The notes: a model not told the origin generated them from the sequence alone. DNA of 64,000 nt from an uncultured Alphaproteobacteria bacterium (GCA_934277545.1 CAKQUG010000003.1:124001-188000), one strand, 5' to 3'; shown: positions 43,882 to 53,123, numbered from the stretch's first letter. Numbers and translations are program-made.

Positions 43882-44135
43882 AAGATATATATTTTATTGC
43901 TTCACAAAGAGATACAAACAAGTATATGAACAAGGTTTTTACCGATTATCTGATTGATAAGACTAAGGATAGAATAAACTTAAATCTTGAAATACAATCA
44001 GCATCAAAGCATAAATGCCTGCAACTTGTAGATTTTTTGTCTTGGGGAATATTTCAAAAATATGAACATAATGACGAGAGTTATTATGAGATTATTAAAA
44101 ACTTTATAGTTGAGGATTATCTTTTGTACAAATAA
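43882..44135 (+). pseudogene. C-terminal fragment of a DUF3800-type protein
   Basis: The frame is open only after TAA at about 43879 and reads DIYFIASQRDTNKYMNKVF, then LIDKTKDR and KHKCLQLVDFLSWGIFQKYE, ending DYLLYK. LQLVDFxxWxxxxKYE with IASQRD upstream resembles the C-terminus of DUF3800 proteins, whose N-terminal Asp-rich half is missing. An ATG at 43926 could start a 69-residue product, but no ribosome site is clear. The frame that follows (44135-44245, ending YNPSKIN) is another short orphan fragment. Confidence 0.5.
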
Positions 44136-44271
44136 GAAAACAAGATACCTTACGAACTATTTTTGAGGAACATTCAGAACCCCATCCGCAAGGAATTACT
44201 CCTGTTAATTATTATATAGCATATAATCCTTCTAAAATCAACTAAAATAAACTGAATTGTCATAGCAAAAA

Positions 44272-44313
44272 TCATTGCTCTTTCGTTGCACATTCATTGT
44301 ACTTTCGTTGCAC
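44272..44313 (+). repeat. Iteron-like direct repeat (22-bp period)
   Basis: Two copies of TCATTG(CT/TA)CTTTCGTTGCAC start 22 bp apart, 18 of 20 bases identical. They lie about 310 bp upstream of the Rep-like gene. The remaining gap to that gene holds AT-rich sequence, a GGC/GCC mini-hairpin and the stem-loop at 44541. Confidence 0.5.
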
Positions 44314-44540
44314 TTATCATCTTCATTATTGATAAGTTTAGGCTAAGTGTTTGGTAGAATTATGTCTCGTGAAAATTGCAAAGCGGCAAGGTGGTGTGCT
44401 ATAATCATAAATAGGGAATAGGTAAGCAATTTCAGACGCTTGAAGTTGCTGAAATTCTAAAGTCGGCTTTAAGCATAATACGCTGAATGGCAGATGCCTA
44501 CTTTGTATTAGCAAAGACCCCAAAAATAGAGAAAATATGA

Positions 44541-44561
44541 CACCCTTAAAAAATAAGGGTG
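44541..44561. repeat. Stem-loop upstream of the Rep-like gene
   Basis: CACCCTTA and TAAGGGTG form an 8-bp perfect stem with a 5-A loop, about 60 bp before the Rep-like ATG. It could be a nicking hairpin of a rolling-circle origin or a terminator; no nick consensus is recognised. Confidence 0.5.
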
Positions 44562-44621
44562 AATTAAAAACTTTGGCTAAATTTTTTTATTTTATTATTG
44601 GCATTAGAGGATTGTAAAACA

Positions 44622-45164
44622 ATGATACACAATATTTTTCAGAACAGAATTACACAAGAACCATTATCAATGATGAGAAAATTAAAATCAACCTATATTG
44701 ATATGAATGTTGACAAGCCAAAAACATTGACAACAAATAACGGACGATGGTTTATCACTCTTCAGCCCAACTGTGGTGTAGATGAAGTTAAGTTAGAAGA
44801 TGATTTCAAATATATATTAGCAAGATATTACAGATGGAAATATGGTAGCAAATGGATAAAGTTAAAACATTTGCAGTTCAACTGGACCGGAATTATTGAA
44901 AAACAAAAGGGTAAATCAAACCATATACATTTTATCATCAATTGTTTAGATATTACTGAATTATCCATATTTTTAGGATTTATTCAAAGGCTGTTTAAAG
45001 ACATTTATCCTAAAGCCTCTCACAAATTTGAAGCCATATATGATATTGATAAATGCTTGGATTATATAAATTCCAACGATTGTGAAAAAGACAAGCATTT
45101 CAATAAAAAGCGGATTGAAACACCATCATATATAAACAGTAAAATATTCAAAAAGGCGGTATAA
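44622..45164 (+). CDS. Putative HUH-type replication initiator/relaxase-like protein
   Basis: A 180-residue protein. The hydrophobic-flanked pair in SNHIHFIINCL (H-x-H, about residue 107) resembles the metal-binding HUH motif, and DIDKCLDYINSND about 55 residues later offers a Tyr in a helix like the nicking motif. The N-terminal part has FITLQPNCGVDE. ATG 44622 follows AGAGG; a TTG eight codons upstream is less likely. The iterons and stem-loop upstream fit a Rep gene. Family membership is inferred from motif spacing. Confidence 0.5.
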   Translation: MIHNIFQNRITQEPLSMMRKLKSTYIDMNVDKPKTLTTNNGRWFITLQPNCGVDEVKLEDDFKYILARYYRWKYGSKWIKLKHLQFNWTGIIEKQKGKSNHIHFIINCLDITELSIFLGFIQRLFKDIYPKASHKFEAIYDIDKCLDYINSNDCEKDKHFNKKRIETPSYINSKIFKKAV

Positions 45165-45313
45165 AGAGGATAAATAGTTATGCGTTGATATGCTTTCGAC
45201 GTAGAACTTTTATCTTTTATATAAGGCATCGGATTTTATTCGGTGTCTTTTTTATATTTTGCGGCGGGTGTTGGTTTTGCCAATAAATATAATTGAAAGC
45301 AAAGGGGGAGTAT

Positions 45314-45856
45314 ATGAACGCAAATTTTGACAATACTTATATTAAATATGTGCCGGTGGAACAACTTCCGGCTATTCGTAAAAAATTAGACGCTTTAGAA
45401 AAACGCTTGAAGACAGTTCCGGTTTATCGTCCTTATAATGATGAAGTTGACGAGTGTTTTAACATTAACGATATGGATGAAATCAAAAATATGTTGGAAG
45501 AAAATCCAGATTTTAACATAGATGATTCCATAAATGCCCGCCACGCTTCACTATTTCTAATGGCATGTTATATGTGTACGGATATGGAAATTCCGGAGTT
45601 TTTAGTGAATAACGGAGCCTCTGTATATCGTACTGATGTGTTTGGAAATAATGCGCTTATTTTGTTGATATTAAATGATAATATGACGAAAGAACAAAAA
45701 TTGAATGGCGTGGCATATTTGATAAATGAGGGAGCGGACATAAATTGGCTGAATGTTCAGGCGCAAACACCGCTAACAACGGCTTTGGCAAAAATGGAGT
45801 TGGATATTGCGAATTATTTAATTGACCGCGGTGCAATTTTATATCCGGCAAGATAA
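45314..45856 (+). CDS. Small ankyrin-repeat protein
   Basis: A 180-residue protein. The N-terminal third is charged (LPAIRKKLDALEKRLKTV). Residues 60-180 contain three ankyrin-like units: NARHASLFLMACYMCTDMEI, DVFGNNALILLILNDNM, and NVQAQTPLTTALAKMELDIA with NYLIDRGA. ATG 45314 has GGGGGAG upstream; the preceding in-frame TTG is rejected. No signal peptide. Its base composition is closer to the host than its neighbours. A hairpin terminator follows. Confidence 0.8.
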   Translation: MNANFDNTYIKYVPVEQLPAIRKKLDALEKRLKTVPVYRPYNDEVDECFNINDMDEIKNMLEENPDFNIDDSINARHASLFLMACYMCTDMEIPEFLVNNGASVYRTDVFGNNALILLILNDNMTKEQKLNGVAYLINEGADINWLNVQAQTPLTTALAKMELDIANYLIDRGAILYPAR

Positions 45857-45904
45857 ATACTTATGTTGAAAAACAAATTGAAGTCTTTTACAAATGTTGT
45901 ATGA

Positions 45905-45932
45905 AACAGCGCAGAAATGTGCTGTTTTTTGT
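45905..45932 (+). terminator. Terminator after the ankyrin gene
   Basis: ACAGCGCA pairs with TGTGCTGT around GAAA, followed by six T residues. Confidence 0.8.
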
Positions 45933-46017
45933 TATTTCCTACTTTTATTTTCCACCAACACCGCTTTTTAGATTTTTGGTAATGGATAAACATTCTCTGA
46001 AAATCAAAAAAAAGCGT

Positions 46018-47007
46018 TTATTTTTTGTCTTCTATCTTTTTTTCTAAACTTTTTAAATTTTCAAGATATGCTTGCTCTATCGGAGTTAAGGTCTTTTCCT
46101 GATATTTTTTATATTCAGCCTCAACTTTTTCCATTGCTTTTTGATGACTGATTTTACCTGCGCCTTGTAAGACGTTTTCGCCGGTTGCTGATAAAATGCT
46201 GTCTAACTGTTTAAGATAATCTTTCATATATAAATGCTCATGACGGACAGCATAGATTTCTGCAAAGTCAAAATATCCGGAAACGAGATTGTTCAGCACC
46301 TTTAATTCTTTTTCGCTTAAATAATTTTTAGCAATTTTGGCTTCGGCTTTAGTTGGCAGGTCGCCGGAAAATGTGGTTAATCCCATAAAAGGCTTATCGG
46401 CATTTGCACGTTCATATATAACTTCTGATGCTGTATGACCGTGCGCGGCAAAATGTAATTTATTTTGGACAACTTTAAAAAATTCAATAGTTTCCGGTGC
46501 TTTGGCATTATAATCATAACTTGTGGCGTACAAATCTAAAACCTGACGGTATAAAACTTTTTCAGAGGAGCGGATATCTCTGATGCGGTCTAACAATTCT
46601 TTCCAATAATTTCCGCCGCCGTTTTGTTTTAAACGTTCGTCATCAATGGTAAATCCTTTGATGATATATTCCTTTATACGTTCGGTTGCCCAAATGCGGA
46701 ACTGGGTGGCAATAGAAGACTTTATGCGGTACCCTAAGGAAATAATCATATCAAGATTGTAAAATTGCGTTGAATAATTTTTACCGTCTGCGGCAGTTGT
46801 TCGGAATTTCCGAACAACTGAATCGGCCGATAGTTCTCCCTCATTAAAAATATTTTTTATATGCTCGCTGATATTTGATTTGCTGGTTTGGTATAAGTCA
46901 ACTAATTGAGATTGAGAAAGCCAAACAGTTTCATTTTCTAATTTTACATCCAGTTTATTTTTGCCGTCGGCCGACTGGTAAATAATGATTTCGCCTTGTT
47001 GTTCCAT
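46018..47007 (-). CDS. RhuM-family protein
   Basis: A 329-residue protein. The N-terminal region has ENETVWLSQSQLVDLYQTSK and SADSVVRKFRTTAADGKNY, then YNLDMIISLGYRIKS and FRIWATERIKEYI, the usual RhuM pattern. The middle holds LHFAAHGHTASEVIYERANA, a Fic/Doc-like HGHTA segment, and the end is a charged helix. RhuM proteins occur on pathogenicity islands and phage-like elements; their biochemical role is unclear. ATG 47007. Confidence 0.85.
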   Translation of the reverse strand: MEQQGEIIIYQSADGKNKLDVKLENETVWLSQSQLVDLYQTSKSNISEHIKNIFNEGELSADSVVRKFRTTAADGKNYSTQFYNLDMIISLGYRIKSSIATQFRIWATERIKEYIIKGFTIDDERLKQNGGGNYWKELLDRIRDIRSSEKVLYRQVLDLYATSYDYNAKAPETIEFFKVVQNKLHFAAHGHTASEVIYERANADKPFMGLTTFSGDLPTKAEAKIAKNYLSEKELKVLNNLVSGYFDFAEIYAVRHEHLYMKDYLKQLDSILSATGENVLQGAGKISHQKAMEKVEAEYKKYQEKTLTPIEQAYLENLKSLEKKIEDKK

Positions 47008-47222
47008 TGTATAAGCCTTTTGATATTTTTAATCAGCAGCATAATACGCGATTCTTTTTAAAATATAATGAATCATTATTAGAAAAATGGAAAATCAGAC
47101 AGTAGTCAGAATATACATTTATAAAAGTGTAAAATGTAGACTAAAATGCTTGACAATTTTACACTTTTTGAGTAATGTAAAATAACATTATAAATGATGA
47201 TTTTACATAAAAGGACTTTGCT

Positions 47223-47780
47223 ATGATTTTTAACTATAAAAGAGTTTCAACTGTTGTGCAAAATACGGAAAGACAATTAGCCGGCGTTGCGTGCGATAGA
47301 GAATATGAAGACAAATTATCGGGTAAGAATACCTACAGACCGGAATTGCAGGCAATGATGAGCAATTTAAGACAAGGCGACATTGTAAATGTGCATTCAA
47401 TGGATAGATTAGCGCGAAACACGCGTGATTTGTTGAATCTGGTGGAAGAAATTAACAAACTCGGAGCGACTGTTATTTTTCATAAGGAGAATTTGACTTT
47501 TTCTCCAGATAAAAAAGACCCGTACCAACAACTGATGATGACAATGCTTGGCGCAGTGGCGCAGTTGGAACGAGAACTCATCAACCAGCGTGTAAGAGAG
47601 GGCGTGGCTATTGCCAAAGCAAAAGGTAAATACAAAGGCGGTAAAAATAAATTGTCAGATGCGCAAGTTGCAGAATTGAATAAACTTGCCAGTCAAGGTT
47701 TACCGATAGCAAAAATTGCTCGCCAGTTTAACATTACCCGCCCGACTGTTTATGGATATTTGAATAAACAAGCACATTAA
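47223..47780 (+). CDS. Serine recombinase (resolvase/invertase type)
   Basis: A 185-residue protein. The catalytic Ser is in NYKRVSTVVQNTERQL; VHSMDRLARNTRDLL and AQLERELINQRVREGV are the Arg/E-helix signatures. The C-terminal helix-turn-helix (LPIAKIARQFNITRPTVYGYL) binds DNA. It is the size of small resolvases and invertases and is likely to act on sites on the island. It overlaps the end of the next, oppositely directed recombinase by 4 nt. Confidence 0.9.
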   Translation: MIFNYKRVSTVVQNTERQLAGVACDREYEDKLSGKNTYRPELQAMMSNLRQGDIVNVHSMDRLARNTRDLLNLVEEINKLGATVIFHKENLTFSPDKKDPYQQLMMTMLGAVAQLERELINQRVREGVAIAKAKGKYKGGKNKLSDAQVAELNKLASQGLPIAKIARQFNITRPTVYGYLNKQAH

Positions 47781-48373
47781 GAGATTGTACAGCATTCTTT
47801 AATGTATCTATGCAATGTTGCCCACGAACACCCCATCAGCCGAGCAATTTCCGCTTTGGATACTTTTTTATTAAGTAAATCAATTATCTTATTGTGTTTC
47901 TTTTTTAGTTTTTTGTATGTAAAACCATAAGGTCTGCCAAGATGTTTACCCTCATTTTTTAAGCGTTTAAGGCATTCCTTTGTGCGTTGAGAAATAAGTT
48001 GACGCTCAATTTCAGCGGCAAGAGAAAATGCAAACGCCAAAACTTTGGACTGAATATCCGCCCCAAGATGATAGTTTTCTTTTATGGTTATTATCTCACA
48101 ATCTTTTTCTAAACAAGTTTGTAAAATTCCCATAACCTCTAACATATTTCGCCCAAGTCTGGATATTTCGGTACTGATAACAATATCTCCTTTTGAAAGT
48201 TTATTTAATAATTTGCCTAATTTTCTGTCTTTAAGCGGTTTTCTGGAAGATATTGTTTCTTCAATGTACTCATTAATGGTTATGTTATTTTTAGCGGCAT
48301 AACATTCCACCTCATATTTTTGATTGGCGCAATTTTGCTGGTCTGAACTGACTCTAATGTAAGAATAAATCAT
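47777..48373 (-). CDS. Serine recombinase (second, convergent)
   Basis: A 198-residue protein with SYIRVSSDQQNCANQ (catalytic Ser), STEISRLGRNMLEVM, AAEIERQLISQRTKE and a C-terminal helix-turn-helix KAEIARLMGCSWATLHRYIK. It is only distantly similar to the neighbouring recombinase, so the pair is not a recent duplication. The promoter region faces the methyltransferase gene at 48581. It may invert or resolve DNA in the island. Confidence 0.9.
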   Translation of the reverse strand: MIYSYIRVSSDQQNCANQKYEVECYAAKNNITINEYIEETISSRKPLKDRKLGKLLNKLSKGDIVISTEISRLGRNMLEVMGILQTCLEKDCEIITIKENYHLGADIQSKVLAFAFSLAAEIERQLISQRTKECLKRLKNEGKHLGRPYGFTYKKLKKKHNKIIDLLNKKVSKAEIARLMGCSWATLHRYIKECCTIS

Positions 48374-48427
48374 TTTAATAATCCTTTGATATTACATAAG
48401 TATTTATCAAAAGACTATATAAAATAG

Positions 48428-48586
48428 ATGTCCGTTTAGTTGATATAAATTTTTTAGCATAATAACACATAGCAATTTAGTTGCAAGAATAAAATAAATC
48501 TGAGGAAATCCGTGCTGTTCCAAAGATTCAAATAAAGATATTAAAAATACTTATTTGAATGTCTTCATAAACGGACATTTATGAAG
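48428..48586. promoter_or_regulatory. Inverted repeats between recombinase and methyltransferase genes
   Basis: ATGTCCGTTTA (48428-48438) recurs inverted as TAAACGGACAT (48568-48578). A second, nested palindrome CTTCATAA...TTATGAAG (48563-48586) covers the methyltransferase start. They may be a recombination site for the recombinase, or an operator that controls the methyltransferase. Nothing else is seen in this 207-nt gap. Confidence 0.5.
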
Positions 48587-49588
48587 ATGGCAAATGACAA
48601 TTTAAAACAAGCGAAAAGAAATAAAAAAGATGAGTTTTATACTCAACTTTGTGATATTGAAAATGAACTGAAACATTACAAATCATTTTTAAAAGGCAAG
48701 ACTGTTTTATGTAATTGTGATGACCCGCGGGTTAGTAATTTTTTTCATTATTTCAGTTATTCTTTTGAACATTTAGGTTTGAAAAAACTGATTACTACTT
48801 GTTATAAAAACAAAAATATGGATTTATTTTCTCAAAATGACAGCGAACAAGCGGTATATTTGGAATATTATGGTGATAAAAATAGCAACAGGGTACCTGA
48901 TATAGAAGAAATTGGCGTTAAGTCTCTAAAGGGTGATGGTGATTTTAGAAGTGATGAATGTATTGAATTATTAAAAGAAGCAGATGTTGTTATTACAAAT
49001 CCACCATTTTCATTGTTTAGAGAGTATGTAGCACAACTTATAAAATACAATAAAAGTTTTTTAATTATTGGAAATATAAATGCTATTACCTATAAAGAAA
49101 TTTTTAGTTTAATAAAACAAAATAGAATATGGTTAGGAAAGAGTATTCATAGTGGGGATAGAGAATTTCAAGTGCCAAAAGATTATCCTCTAAATGCAGC
49201 AGGATATAGAGTTGATGATAAAGGAAACAAATTTATTAGGGTTAAAGGTGTTAGGTGGTTTACTAATATAGAATATTCTGCAAGACACGAAGATTTGGAT
49301 TTATATAAAAAATATACATCTGAAGAATATCCTCATTACGAAAATTATAATGCTATCAATGTTGATAAAACAAGTGATATACCAATGGATTATGATGGGG
49401 TTATGGGAGTACCTATCACGTTTTTAGATAAGTACAATCCTGACCAATTTGAGATTATTGATGCAAACGAGGTTCGTAGCAATGAAAACGTACCTATTAA
49501 GCAATATGGACTTATTAAAGATAAAGATGGAAGACTACCAGATGGTAGAATTACATATGCTCGTATCCTAATTAAAAGAAAGAGATAA
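48581..49588 (+). CDS. EcoRI-type adenine-specific DNA methyltransferase
   Basis: A 335-residue protein. The catalytic motif is TNPPFSLFREY (about residue 145), the NPPF form of N6-adenine methyltransferases. The region before it, RNKKDEFYTQLCDIENELKH and KTVLCNCDDPRVSNFF, is the EcoRI-methylase-family start. The later RVKGVRWFTNIEY is also typical. It transfers methyl groups from S-adenosylmethionine to adenine in a target site. ATG 48587 is an alternative start; neither has a good ribosome site. The DUF262-HNH gene follows 2 nt later. Confidence 0.88.
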   Translation: MKMANDNLKQAKRNKKDEFYTQLCDIENELKHYKSFLKGKTVLCNCDDPRVSNFFHYFSYSFEHLGLKKLITTCYKNKNMDLFSQNDSEQAVYLEYYGDKNSNRVPDIEEIGVKSLKGDGDFRSDECIELLKEADVVITNPPFSLFREYVAQLIKYNKSFLIIGNINAITYKEIFSLIKQNRIWLGKSIHSGDREFQVPKDYPLNAAGYRVDDKGNKFIRVKGVRWFTNIEYSARHEDLDLYKKYTSEEYPHYENYNAINVDKTSDIPMDYDGVMGVPITFLDKYNPDQFEIIDANEVRSNENVPIKQYGLIKDKDGRLPDGRITYARILIKRKR

Positions 49589-49590
49589 AA

Positions 49591-50691
49591 ATGAAGATTG
49601 AATTACACAGAATTAAAGTCAGAGATGTTTATGAAGGTTATATAAACAATGATGAAGAAGGTGTTGTCGGTTATAGCGGCAAATTAAATATCAGACCAAA
49701 ATATCAAAGAGAATATATTTATGGCGATAAAAATAAGATAGAAGTAATCAATACTGTCAAAAAAGGGTTTCCTCTAAATGTTATGTATTGGTGTCTGAAT
49801 GAAGATGGTACTTATGAACTCCTTGACGGTCAGCAACGAACAATAAGTATTTGCGAATATTTAGAAGGTAATTTTTCTGTGGACGGTAAATTTTTCTATA
49901 CCCTGCAAAATGATGAACAAGATAAAATATTGGACTATGAATTGATGGTTTATATTTGCGAGGGAAAGGATAGTGAAAAGTTGGATTGGTTTAAAATAAT
50001 CAATATTGCCGGAATGGAATTAACTGACCAAGAATTAAGAAATGCTATTTTTACCGGTGAATGGTTAAGTGATGCTAAAAAATATTTTAGTAAGTCTAAT
50101 TGCATAGCGTATAAAATTGGTGAAAAATATATGACCGGCACACCAATAAGGCAAGACTATCTGGAAACTGTTTTAGATTGGATAAGGCAAAGAGACGGCA
50201 TTAAATCTATTGATGATTATATGGGCATACATCAACAAGAGCATACAGCCAGAGAACTTAAAGAATATTATCAATCGGTAATAAATTGGATAGAAACAAT
50301 CTTCACTAAATACCGAAAAGAGATGAAAGGTCAAAAGTGGGGACTGTTATATAACAAGTATAAAGATGCAGATTTAGACCCTAAAAAAATTGAAGAACAG
50401 ATTTCTACACTTATGAAAGATGAATTTGATGAGATAACTTCTAAAAAGGGTATATATGAATATGTGCTGTCGGGCGATGAAAAATGTTTAAGTATTAGAG
50501 CATTTAAGGATAGTGAAAAAAGAACTGTCTATGAAAGGCAAAACGGAAATTGTAAAAAGTGCGGCAAGCATTTTGATATTTCAGAAATGGAAGCAGACCA
50601 CATTACGCCGTACGCAAAAGGTGGACATACAACAATAGATAATTGCCAAATGTTATGCCGAGACTGCAACCGACGCAAAAGTGATGTGTAA
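49591..50691 (+). CDS. DUF262-HNH endonuclease
   Basis: A 366-residue protein. The N-terminal DUF262 domain (ParB/Srx-like fold) shows LNIRPKYQREYIY, GFPLNVMYW and ELLDGQQRTISICEYL. The C-terminal HNH nuclease has CKKCGKHFDISEMEADHITPYAKGG (in part) and CQMLCRDCNRRKSDV, with DH, N and zinc-ligand Cys pairs. Such fusions include GmrSD/BrxU/SspE-type restriction enzymes. Placed 2 nt after the adenine methyltransferase, it probably is the nuclease half of a two-gene restriction-modification system. Confidence 0.88.
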   Translation: MKIELHRIKVRDVYEGYINNDEEGVVGYSGKLNIRPKYQREYIYGDKNKIEVINTVKKGFPLNVMYWCLNEDGTYELLDGQQRTISICEYLEGNFSVDGKFFYTLQNDEQDKILDYELMVYICEGKDSEKLDWFKIINIAGMELTDQELRNAIFTGEWLSDAKKYFSKSNCIAYKIGEKYMTGTPIRQDYLETVLDWIRQRDGIKSIDDYMGIHQQEHTARELKEYYQSVINWIETIFTKYRKEMKGQKWGLLYNKYKDADLDPKKIEEQISTLMKDEFDEITSKKGIYEYVLSGDEKCLSIRAFKDSEKRTVYERQNGNCKKCGKHFDISEMEADHITPYAKGGHTTIDNCQMLCRDCNRRKSDV

Positions 50692-50800
50692 AATTTAAGT
50701 AAAATAAAAAGATATTTGTTAAAAAACATTACCTGTTGCTTGTATAGGTGGTGTTTTTTTATATTATGTAATAGGATTAAATAATAATACAGGTTTGCAA

Positions 50801-53119
50801 ATGTCAATTCAATTATTTTATGAAAATCAATCAATAATTTCCTTAGACAATATTTTAACCATATTAACAGCCTTATCGGCTATTAATATAGGGTTTGTTG
50901 CTTTTGTATATCCGAAAATATTTGAAACTACAAAAAATCTTAAAGATATATCACAAATTTTTATAACAAAATTAGATGAAAAATTTTATATACATTATTA
51001 CCTCAAATTTATTATATATACTTTAATTATAAACTTATTTTCTATAATAATATTGCCATTATTAGATAGTGAATATTATATATGGATACTGATACCAAAC
51101 TTTATATTTTCTATATTTAGTATATGTTTCAGTTATTATTCTTTTAGAATATTACATCAATATTATAATAATCCAGAAGAACTCTTCAAAGTGGAAAATA
51201 TTGTATTAACACCTGATGTAAAAAATGAAGATTTAGAATTATTACAAATGATTGCTATTCATTCAATACAATATCAGGACGATTTAAGTTTGTTTAAAAT
51301 CGCTACCAAATATATATGCGAGATATTTAATAATAATATTAGTTGGAATGAACATAAATTCGAGCATAATTTTTTAGGGTTAACTAAAGATAATGAATAT
51401 CTTTTTAGACCACTGGAAATTATGACCTATATTTTCCAACGAGGCGTTAATTTATCTAAACAAGAAATTGCAAATATTATTTTTAATAAACAATGTGAAT
51501 TATTAGAAAATGCATTATTGAAGTGGAAACATACAAATTCATTTTATGTTGAACAAAAAACTATAAAAAGTTATGTACAAAAATTTATGTATAAATTAGA
51601 TAGATGTAATATTGTATATGACGATATAATATCTTTGTTTGATTTTTATTATATTCTGAATAACTATTACAAAAATGTTTTTCCCAATATTATAGATAAT
51701 GTAAATAGAAAATTTATGCATCCAAATGAAATTGTTTTTCCAATGATGACAACGTTAATTGATGATAATTATCCTTTTTATTTACTGACGCTATGGCAAG
51801 ATATCATAAAGAATTATAGACATTCTGATGAAATAGATAGAATACAGATTTTGAAGTTGAATACTCAAATAATTTCATATTTAATATATAAAGGTAAGTA
51901 TAAAGAAGCATACGATTATATGTATTATGAAACACCTAAAGAAAATCATTATGAGCATAGTTTTCCTCAAATGCCGTGTTTTCTTGACGAAATATTTAAA
52001 TGCTATTTAGGCAAAGATTCTTCATTTTCTCAAAACCAGGTATTTAGTAAAAATCAACAATCTGAAAGATATAAATTTTATACACTGTTTATTCTTTTGT
52101 GTAATGCAAAAGATAGGATGGATAATTTAAAACAATTGAATGTTAATGATTTTAGACAACAATATATACAAACTGAAATAAGTAGATATTCTAATAGTTC
52201 TCAAGATTTTGTTAATCATTTAACTAATGAAGAGTTATTTTTTAACTATTTAAATAATATAGAAAAAATAAGAAAAATTCTGGATGATTTCTTTTCTAAT
52301 GAAGAACTTGTAAGTACATTTCAAATAAATGATAGTTATGAAAATTATATAATAGGCCAAATCATCTTATTACATAAAAAAATGGATATGAGAAGAAAAA
52401 ATATTTTGAACTCAAAATTATCTCAAAAACAAATATCTGAAATTAAAGAGTTGAAACAAGATTTGTATGATGCTTTAGTGCCAGACAATGTTATAAATAG
52501 GATATTTGGAGTTAAAAAAGAAATACCTGCAATTGCTCTCAAAATGGCTTTAGGAAATATTACAATAACTAAAGAAAAAGGGCGTTTGATAGTATATGAT
52601 GATTTTGAACAACAAATATATCGTATGTTAGAAGAAAAAATGTATGGGAAACTTTTTCAAAAATTACGAAGTATATCAAAAAAAATTTCATCAGTTGATG
52701 AAATTACAGCACAAAATTTATCGGATTATTGTATTATAACCAACTTTAGTGCTGCTAAGGCTATTTTATTAAAAGCCTTTCCAATAGAACGAATAATTAT
52801 GAATGATGCACCGATAGGAGCGAAGAAAATAAAAATTGGAAATGGAACAATAAACGTCAGTAAAGATGATTATTTATTTCATAAAAATTTTGCTAAAAAA
52901 AATACAATTTTATTTATTGATAAAAGTAAAGTTAGTTTATGCAAAACAGGTGTAAAAGATATGAAAGTAAAAGAAATAGAGTTAAAGGGTGATAAAAAAT
53001 TTGATGATTTATTTAATCCTGAATATACAACAAATAAAGAAATATCTATAACAATGTCATCTTTTTTAGATATTATATATGAACAAAATGCCATATATTC
53101 TTTTGAAATTAAAAAATAA
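50801..53119 (+). CDS. Large membrane-anchored protein, unknown
   Basis: A 773-residue protein, very AT-rich. Three membrane helices lie in the first 120 residues (ILTILTALSAINIGFVAFVY, FIIYTLIINLFSIIILPL, WILIPNFIFSIFSICFSYY). The remaining 650 residues are mainly helical, charged and cytoplasmic by prediction, with a more beta-rich end (GRLIVYDDFE, PIGAKKIKIGNG, ISITMSSFLDIIYEQ). I recognise no family. It follows the restriction genes at 109 nt and may belong to the defence set as a membrane effector, which is an inference. TTG 50795 is rejected for ATG 50801. Confidence 0.65.
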   Translation: MSIQLFYENQSIISLDNILTILTALSAINIGFVAFVYPKIFETTKNLKDISQIFITKLDEKFYIHYYLKFIIYTLIINLFSIIILPLLDSEYYIWILIPNFIFSIFSICFSYYSFRILHQYYNNPEELFKVENIVLTPDVKNEDLELLQMIAIHSIQYQDDLSLFKIATKYICEIFNNNISWNEHKFEHNFLGLTKDNEYLFRPLEIMTYIFQRGVNLSKQEIANIIFNKQCELLENALLKWKHTNSFYVEQKTIKSYVQKFMYKLDRCNIVYDDIISLFDFYYILNNYYKNVFPNIIDNVNRKFMHPNEIVFPMMTTLIDDNYPFYLLTLWQDIIKNYRHSDEIDRIQILKLNTQIISYLIYKGKYKEAYDYMYYETPKENHYEHSFPQMPCFLDEIFKCYLGKDSSFSQNQVFSKNQQSERYKFYTLFILLCNAKDRMDNLKQLNVNDFRQQYIQTEISRYSNSSQDFVNHLTNEELFFNYLNNIEKIRKILDDFFSNEELVSTFQINDSYENYIIGQIILLHKKMDMRRKNILNSKLSQKQISEIKELKQDLYDALVPDNVINRIFGVKKEIPAIALKMALGNITITKEKGRLIVYDDFEQQIYRMLEEKMYGKLFQKLRSISKKISSVDEITAQNLSDYCIITNFSAAKAILLKAFPIERIIMNDAPIGAKKIKIGNGTINVSKDDYLFHKNFAKKNTILFIDKSKVSLCKTGVKDMKVKEIELKGDKKFDDLFNPEYTTNKEISITMSSFLDIIYEQNAIYSFEIKK

Positions 53120-53123
53120 ATTA

